Shown: positions 57,470 through 64,000 of the stretch, in pieces
Layout of the letters: every line of letters begins with the position of its first letter
How positions within the stretch are numbered: the first letter of the stretch is position 1
Origin: Asterias amurensis
Lineage: Eukaryota > Echinodermata > Asteroidea > Forcipulatida > Asteriidae
Length of the DNA stretch: 64,000 bases
Direction: 5' to 3'
NCBI RefSeq assembly: GCF_032118995.1
Contig: NC_092665.1
Location: 6,629,501 to 6,693,500, forward strand
Notes under the pieces: generated by a model
The model's database searches: none
Told to the model about the DNA's origin: nothing
What the model saw: the letters and a program-made list of their open reading frames with translations, nothing else
Made by a program: the position numbers and the translations under genes

Positions 57470-59245
57470 GTAAGTGTTCTCGTTATACTGTCGGACCCGG
57501 ACTTTGGCTTCTAGATGCATGCAGTGTATTTTAGGGTAGCCTCTTATTTCAAGAATGTTGCAGTTTTGGTCAAGAAGGGGCACCACTCTACCCAATAAAG
57601 CAGTAACATTAAGGTGCTTTACCTGGCAGCTGGTGCCAGGTAAAATGCAGTAAATTTCACAGTAGCAGTTTTGTAAATTGTGCCTTGAAAGGGTAGTTTG
57701 CTAAACTCCACTTTGAAATTTACTGCACTTTTAATACCTAGCACCCTGGCTGCCAGGTATACAAAGCACCGTAATTTTGACGGATTATTTTGTATAGCGT
57801 ATTCAGCTGAAGTTCTCATGTAGTGTTTGGGTCACTTGCTCTCTGCCAACATTAGTGTACTGTGGTACTGTTTGGTGGTACAGATTGTAATGCCGTTGCA
57901 TTTCCCTTTGAAACCACGATACATAGTGTTGTGTCGTTGGGGCTTTTATCACCATACTTGCAAGTGGTTTCCGTTTTGGAGCAGCAAGTTCCGCTGGTAT
58001 TCTGTACATTGTCTTGTTCAAATAGTGGGCAATAAAAGTTTACCTAGACAGTTTCAGTTGAATGTGCTTGATATTCTGCTCGTTTTAATGTGTGTGTACT
58101 CTTCATCCAAAAGCTGTCAACAAAATTAACAACAAGTACTGATTAAATGGCATTGTGTGACATGACCACTTTGTTATTTTCTTTTATGTTGTGGGTAAAA
58201 CAAAACGAGATTGAACATAATGCAACACTTTCACAATTATTATGGTGATCGGTGTTTTGTACAGCCGACGTGGGGAGGGGCAACCGAGGTAAAGCCGAGT
58301 TTGGCTGTTTTCCCCAAAAGTTTATTCAAAACCTGGACCCCGTCACGGAGCATGCAACATTAATTGTTTTATTTTACCATGATAATCGATTCCTCTTGTT
58401 TGGGGACAAATTGTTACCATCCTCCATTATTGTTACGACAATAATGACACAGTTTAAAACTAAGACAGCATATTTTGTAAGCCAAAACATGGTGGCACAC
58501 TGTCTTAAGGTGCTGTCACTTGACGTTTTAGCCACCGTATGTCAACGTATGAAAATTTTAGCGAGTACGCTGGCGTACGTCGAATAATTATGAGTAAAGG
58601 CCCCGTCACACCTTTAAGCCAGCGTATGCCGACGTTTGCAAATTTCTCTAAAACGTTGGCATACGCTGAACTATCGATGGATTTTTCAATTTCTAGCGTA
58701 TACGAAGCGTATTCATAACGAGGTGGACGGATGCATACCGTAGAAGTAACTTACACAGAGCGTTTCCATAACGAATGCTTAGCGTGCTGACGGCGTTCAC
58801 AACTTATGTTCTACGATGGTCCAACTACTGCATAGAGCGTGGGGGCAGCGTATTGCCGACGATCACATGCAGTAGCCTATAAAGAGGGTGCCTCTCGACG
58901 ATTGAAATAATAACTGCACTTGACATCGTATTAATCCTTATGCGAACCCAAATTGTATATACCGATTCACATAACTCTGCCAATACACCATTACATGGTA
59001 GCTGTAAGTTTAGAAACAAGTTTAGTAAGTTATGTGGTCATCCGGAACACGTCAAATACGTTCGACGTAAGTTCAAAGCACATTACTCATATAGGTTATA
59101 AGAAATACGTTTTTGGTACGCTAGACATTATATCGACGTATGTCGACTTCTGATAACCTTACAAGTAACGTGTGTGAACGTGCGTCATCGATTGTATAAC
59201 GCACCTACAACTTATGCGGAACTTATGAACCACACGCTGGCACAC
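57470..59245. other. C1q-C intron, 5' part
   Basis: It has the palindromic MITE (about 57611-57778) and the left arm of the large foldback (about 58606-59090). No gene is seen. Confidence 0.55.
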
Positions 59246-59248
59246 TTA

Positions 59249-61282
59249 AGCCCTTTTCACACTACAGGTATTTCCCGGGAAACTCCCGGGAAATGTTAGT
59301 CGATCTGTTCAAACTACAAAAAAAAAAATCCCGGGAAATAACATTTTCCCGGGAAATAATTTACCCAGTTAAGGGGTAGGGTTAAAGGAGTTAACCCCGG
59401 GGAAAAACGTTTTTCCCGGGAAAAGCAGCTAGTGAGAACGAAAGCGGGTCTAACTTACCCCACATTTTTCTTCCAATGTGTTGAGACGTCATTAATCTCG
59501 AAAGGTCACAGACGTCAAAAATAGCGCGCCAATCAATTCGCGTGGTAACAATAACCCTTTTTTGTTTTTTCCTTCTGAAAGTGTTTACGTTCAGGTACGA
59601 AAATAAAAGTGAATAACATCTGTAATTTACAAATAAATATATGAATTAAAAAAATTGACCACGTGAATGGAATAGGAATAGAATAAATAGTTGGCGTGAA
59701 CAAGCTTCCTTCTAGTACACACGCCATGTGTGTATGGTAGTTCGTATTTTTACATGTACTTGGCCGTTGGTGGACTTGTGTTGTCCAGAGTCAGATTTGA
59801 GTTCATCGATCGACATTGCTGTCTACAACCTGACAGTAAATATTTTAAGTCAATTTGTTGCTCAATTTCTTACGATGGGTAGAAGTGACCGATGGAGTGA
59901 TGATGAAATTTTGAAACTAGTTGCATTTTGGGCCAACGATGCAGTCCAAAAACAGCTAGATGGGCATAGGCCTACAAGACACGGGAAAGTTTTCTCAAAA
60001 TTTGCTGACTGCCTGCGTGGTGCTGGGTATGAACGGACCCCTGCCCATTGCAAAAAAAACCGAAAACCTTGGGTAAAAAAGACTTTAGGTCGGTAGGATA
60101 CTAGTTTTGTTTTTCAAGGCCTAAATATTTTCTATTGCATAAGTGTTCTATTGCAAACATTTCTTTTTAGAAGAAATATACATTTAAAAGTCGTTATGAA
60201 GCCATGAAAAAGCCTATTCAGTGTTCTTTCCTTGCACGATGGGAAAACAGCACTGTTGATGTTGGAAGGGAAGAATGCTTCTTTTGCTTTCTAATTCTAT
60301 TGTCAGATTGCGCAAAATCGACCGTGCGGTATTTTTTTTCTATAAAATCTTTAATTATCTTGGCCCTTACATCATGGACATTATTATGCAATCCTTCGAA
60401 AAATGCCATTCAGAGAATTTCTAGGCCTTACCTCAGGGTTGATTCCCTTAACCCTGCCCCTGAGCAGGGTGAATTATTTCCTGGGAAAACATCATTTCCC
60501 GGGAAATTCCCGGGAGTATTTTTGTAGTGTGAACAGATCAACCAAAAGTTCCCGGGAATTTCCCGGGAAATAACTATAGTGTGAACAGGCAAAAATTGAG
60601 ATGAACGCCAACACAAAACCTCGGGGTAAAACACGGACACAAAAGTCCATTCAATTACAGTTCTCAAAAGAAAGAAAAAAACTGTCGCAGAGTAGAAAGC
60701 TCCCTTTCGCTTTTTCTAATAGCAACTTGCTCCCACCACCAGTGGCCGCTCTTCATGGTAGACCAGATTGACCTTTGACCAATACTTCAGCAAGTGCCAT
60801 GAAACCCGTCAATCGCACGACAAATTCCATACGATTGTTATACCGCATGTCTTTAAAACACTGTCACAGCAATCGTCTTCTCCTGACAAGACGCCAGCGA
60901 CGTCTTCCCCGAACTGCAAGACTTCTTCTCCGCCGTAATCACACAATATATTGGTATAACAACACGCAAATACACAATTTATGTGCAGCCATTTTGGGTC
61001 GCATGTGGTAAGGATTTTGCAGCCGGCCGCGTGGCATTATGGGAACGGACTTCCGTCCACAAAACATTGTAACTTCCGCATGGGCTGACCTGTTTACCAC
61101 ATTTCCTGGGGTTTGATCGTAAGTGTGAAACGACCTTGCATATTCCTGGGAAATAGTACTCCCGGGAGTTACCAAATTGGGATAGTGAGAACGGTTGCTG
61201 GGGTGGCGGTGGGGTTAAAAACTCCCGGGATTTTCCCGGGACTTTATTTCCCGGGAAATGGCTCTGTAGTGTGAAAAGGGCT
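59249..61282. mobile_element. Harbinger-like element with CCCGGG arrays and a Myb/SANT frame
   Basis: This 2034-base insertion has the ends AGCCCTTTTCACACTACAG and CTGTAGTGTGAAAAGGGCT and TTA on both sides (59246-59248, 61283-61285). Block 1 has the empty site CACTTAGATTTTG near 5320. Both subterminal regions, and an inner patch at about 60470-60590, are packed with TTTCCCGGGAAA palindromes. The inner patch also repeats the terminal TAGTGTGAACAGG motif, suggesting a nested or composite structure. The TTA target and Myb/SANT frame point to PIF/Harbinger; no transposase was found. Confidence 0.85.
59875..60096 (+). CDS. Myb/SANT-like protein fragment of the CCCGGG element, 73 aa
   Basis: An open frame from ATG 59875 encodes a single Myb/SANT-like domain: RWSDDEILKLVAFW, VFSKFADCLRGAGYERTPAHC. 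The spacing fits the trihelix/Myb type used by Harbinger elements to bind their ends. The reading frame degrades in an A-run near 60052, where a related family motif (C-x-x-K-x-x-N-L) would be in another frame. The protein is therefore probably truncated by a one-base change, or the exon ends there. The ATG at 59728 is in frame but adds residues without similarity. Confidence 0.65.
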   Translation: MGRSDRWSDDEILKLVAFWANDAVQKQLDGHRPTRHGKVFSKFADCLRGAGYERTPAHCKKNRKPWVKKTLGR

Positions 61283-61285
61283 TTA

Positions 61286-62975
61286 GATTTTGTTGTGCAT
61301 GCACACAATTTCTCGACGACCTCGCCTTACTACGACGTACACGGCGTGTTTCAGCGTGCTCATAACTTATACAAAACTTACCCATAACTTATTCGACGTA
61401 CGCCAGCGTATTCGCCCCAATTTTGTATACGTCGGCATACGCTTGCTAAAATTGCTAAAACGTCTAGGTGTGACAGGGCCTTAACATTCAATAGTAGTAA
61501 CGTGCTTTGAACCTACCTCGAACGTATTTGACGTGCTCCGGACGACCAAAGAACTTAATGAACGTGATTCTAACTTGCATCTACCGTATAATGGCGTAAT
61601 GGCAGCGTTTATGTGAATCGGATACAAATTGGGTTCGCGGGAGGATACTACATTGTCAAGTGCAGTTATTATTTCAATCGTCGAGAGGCACCCTCTTTGT
61701 AGGCAACTGCATGTGATCGCAGGCAATACGCTGCCGCGCGTTATGCAGTAGTTAGATTACCGTAGGACATAAGCTGTGAATGCTGTGAACAGGCTAAGCA
61801 TTCGTTATTGAAACGTTCTAAGTAAGTTACTAATACGGTCTGCATACGTCCAACTCGTTATGAATAGGCTTTGTATACGCTCAAAATTGAAAAGTCCATC
61901 GAAAGTTCAGCGGATGCCAACGTTTAAGAGAAATTGCCATACGTCGGCATACGCTGACTAAAACGTCAAGGTGTGACAGTGCCGTAAGTTAAGATCACGG
62001 CTAAATACGCCGATATACGTCTTTGGATTATGCTTTGAACCTATGTCGAAATTATTTGACGTGTTCCGGACGACCACTTTTGATGAAATTAAGTAGTGGC
62101 AGCGTATTGGGAAATCGGTATACACTAATTGGGTTCGAAGGAGAATACAGTGACGCCAAGTGCAGTTATTATTTCAAACGTCGAGGTACCATGCAATACG
62201 CTGCCGCGCGCTATGCAGTAGTTAGACTATTTGTAGATATCGTGTCTTTTTACACGAGGAGAAATCCTCACAATGTAGACAAGTTGAGGAATCTTTCTTG
62301 GATTAAAAATGAGCGAAGTGATACGGACAGGAGCTCAATGTATAGGGTGTTGGTTTTATCTCAAACAATCACTGTGTTGCACCATCTCTTGTTGATATAG
62401 AGGCATACGCGCCCCACCCTGTCTCTTCACTGTAATTTTTTAATCTCTGTCAAGTCGAATCCGAGATCCAAAGCCGTCTATATGGAGATCGTTACTATGG
62501 GTTGTATTGTCTAACAATGTCTCGGTGAAGGATACCAGAGTCTCTGTGTTTACGCATGTGATTAAACGAGCTCATCCTTTTGGGGGCATAGGGAACGGCA
62601 ATGGACAGTACCATTGTTGGGAGAAAGATTCTACCGGTCTGATTAAATTTCTTTCTCCTCAACACCCATATTTCCTCGTTTTCTCCTTTTAAAGTTGTTT
62701 ATTATTGTCTGACAGTTGTTTGGGTGTCATTGGGGAGCATTTCAACACGATATTCAATATGTTAAAGATCAAACGAGCCAACGGCACCCTGCCGTAAGCT
62801 AAGTAGGTACTCAAGTGTGTAGCGGTAGCCACTTTGTTGTGTGGAGCGATTATTTAGCTCAACACAAGGGAACACTTACGATCAATACGGCCAGGTACAT
62901 AATTTAACACACACATGCTAGAGAAGCGCCTTCTATGTTTTTATCGTTTGTTTTATGTATTCTATTAAATTACAG
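61286..62975. other. C1q-C intron, 3' part
   Basis: Right arm of the large foldback to about 61984, then conserved intron up to the acceptor. About 150 bases present in copies A and B before the coding exon are deleted here near 62920. Confidence 0.55.
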
Positions 62976-63773
62976 ATGAAGATTACCATAGCAACAGTGA
63001 CCTTTCTTCTTTGTATTTTGCAAGTTCCGTTCATGGTGGCTAAAACAACAGTTTCACCTGACCCGGAGACGACGTGTAACTCCTGCTGCCAGGGCCCAGC
63101 CGGTATACCTGGAATTCCCGGGTCAAATGGGAACCATGGTCAAGGGCTTGTAGGGTCCCCTGGTGAGGTAGGTCAACCCGGGGCTAAAGGAGACATGGGG
63201 TCAGATGGATTAGTTGGTGAGCCAGGCGCTAAAGGGGATATTGGACTTACGGGAGAGCAAGGAGTCGGTCAACCAGGGAAACAAGGACCTCGAGGTCTGC
63301 CCGGGATGAATGGTTTGAAGGGGGAGAGAGGTGAACCTGGACCAGCTGGACAGACTGGTGAAGCAGGTGAATATAGTACGCGACGGTCCGCCTTCACTGC
63401 AGTGAGGAATACCACCTTCAGTCCTCCATCCATATGGGATCATCTGCCCTTTGAAGAGTTATTGTTTTCAGAGGAAGGGACTGATTTCAACTTGAATAAT
63501 GGCACGTTTACGTGTAACGTGCCTGGGGTATACGTATTTATGTTCTCAGTCAATGAACTATCAAGTGGGCGTTTACTATGGGTCAAGCTGATGAAGAACG
63601 GTAACGCCATTGTTGCAGGGGGTGTACACGATGCAGATCATCATCAAGTGAGCAGCAGTGCAGTGATTCCCCTGCACCGTGGAGATCAAGTTCACTTAGC
63701 TGTATACGGTCACGTACATAGTACCTCTAACCATCACACGTCTTTTACTGGATTCCTGTTGTACGAAATCTAA
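62976..63773 (+). CDS. C1q-C: secreted collagen-stalk C1q-domain protein, 265 aa
   Basis: Open frame from the ATG after the splice acceptor: signal peptide [22 protein letters not shown], then a short Gly-X-Y stalk with two short breaks (HGQGLVG and GVGQPG), then the C1q head (SAFTAVRNT, CNVPGVYVFMFSV, FTGFLLYEI). The stalk has only the basic section and none of the 195-base modules, so it is the shortest of the three. The Cys just before the head in copies A and B (GECSTRR) is Tyr here (GEYSTRR), which may alter a disulfide. No lesion is visible, so this and copy B are the likely functional genes. An AATAAA near 63827 may be the polyadenylation signal. Confidence 0.92.
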   Translation: MKITIATVTFLLCILQVPFMVAKTTVSPDPETTCNSCCQGPAGIPGIPGSNGNHGQGLVGSPGEVGQPGAKGDMGSDGLVGEPGAKGDIGLTGEQGVGQPGKQGPRGLPGMNGLKGERGEPGPAGQTGEAGEYSTRRSAFTAVRNTTFSPPSIWDHLPFEELLFSEEGTDFNLNNGTFTCNVPGVYVFMFSVNELSSGRLLWVKLMKNGNAIVAGGVHDADHHQVSSSAVIPLHRGDQVHLAVYGHVHSTSNHHTSFTGFLLYEI

Positions 63774-63868
63774 ATCAAACATAAAAACACACGGAAACGT
63801 TTTAATGTTTTAGACAACGATTTAAATAAACTAATATGCAACTATATAGTTTTTAAAAATGGGGTCAG

Positions 63869-63943
63869 TTTGCAAAGTGGTTCGGTCCGACGTCTTTTTC
63901 AGCGCTGTGCAGCAAACACTTTGAGCCGTCCTGCTTCAAATAA
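63869..63943 (+). pseudogene. THAP zinc-finger fragment (C-terminal half)
   Basis: A 24-codon stretch reads KWFGPTSFSALCSKHFEPSC, matching the second half of a THAP domain (W..PT..S.LCS.HF...CF). It begins at a possible splice acceptor (GTCAG) and ends at TAA. The first zinc ligands are not upstream, so it is a relic exon or part of a P-element-like transposon lying beyond the window. It starts exactly where block similarity ends. Confidence 0.55.
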
Positions 63944-64000
63944 AGCGCCTTGATTGATGTCACGAACAGCGCCCTCTCGGGTCGGGCCTACTTTTAAATT

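Larger units (their letters stand above)
54508..63870. repeat. Tandem block 3 (partial): C1q-C
   Basis: This third copy covers only the C1q half of the block. Similarity to blocks 1 and 2 ends about 100 bases after the C1q-C stop, near 63870, where a THAP-like fragment begins. It carries a private 2.0 kb transposon insertion at 59249-61282. Over 54508-58600 it resembles block 1 more than block 2: both keep the 3519-type inverted repeat and five upstream palindromic repeats. Confidence 0.88.

Noticed and set aside
60218-60409. 63-codon minus-strand frame in the CCCGGG element
   Set aside because: Looked at as a transposase remnant, but no DDE or helix-turn-helix motif is visible.
1-64000. LTR retroelements, Polintons or other virus-like elements
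   Set aside because: No paired LTRs, Gag, protease, integrase or capsid-type motifs were recognised in the reading frames.

Overview
The window looks like nuclear DNA of a marine invertebrate deuterostome. An echinoderm, perhaps a sea star, is my best guess; it rests on the repeat style and on the short collagen-C1q genes, not on a diagnostic gene. Genes are split by long introns, every mobile element is of eukaryotic type, and there are no operons. I saw no bacterial features, tRNA, rRNA or CRISPR, and no LTR, Polinton or other virus-like element.

The layout is a direct tandem duplication. A block of about 27 kb carries a plus-strand C1q-domain gene with a collagen-like stalk, followed by a minus-strand alkaline phosphatase gene. 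Block 1 is about 598-27837, block 2 is 27838-54507, and block 3 starts at 54508 and loses similarity near 63870. The C1q coding exons are at 7095-8093 (copy A, one in-frame stop), 32610-33992 (copy B, open, 460 aa) and 62976-63773 (copy C, open, 265 aa). Each copy has a TATA-like box, a short 5' UTR exon and a 2.8-5.5 kb first intron. The alkaline phosphatases are eight-exon 3' parts of the gene at 27236-13482 (copy A, open) and 53973-44972 (copy B, one frameshift). Their N-terminal exons were not found.

The blocks differ mainly by insertions that can be dated against the empty sister copy. These are: a 7.0 kb two-gene PIF/Harbinger transposon (18704-25710) in an alkaline phosphatase intron; a 2.0 kb element with subterminal TTTCCCGGGAAA arrays and a Myb/SANT reading frame (59249-61282) in the C1q-C intron; two elements with 9-bp target duplications and TAGCCTTG ends (35674-36377, 51198-52761); two TTAA-flanked foldback MITEs (5507-5888, 48822-49188); and a 4.4 kb L1/Tx1-like LINE (38101-42533). 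Older repeats shared by the blocks include TTAA-flanked MITEs, a CR1-like LINE tail nested in one of them, large foldbacks and minisatellites.

Functionally, the C1q proteins look like secreted oligomeric recognition molecules, and the phosphatases like GPI-anchored ectoenzymes. Any joint role is speculation from adjacency. The strongest biological signals are the repeated C1q/phosphatase pair with changing collagen-stalk length, the palindromic tandem repeats just upstream of each C1q promoter, and the recently active DNA transposons.
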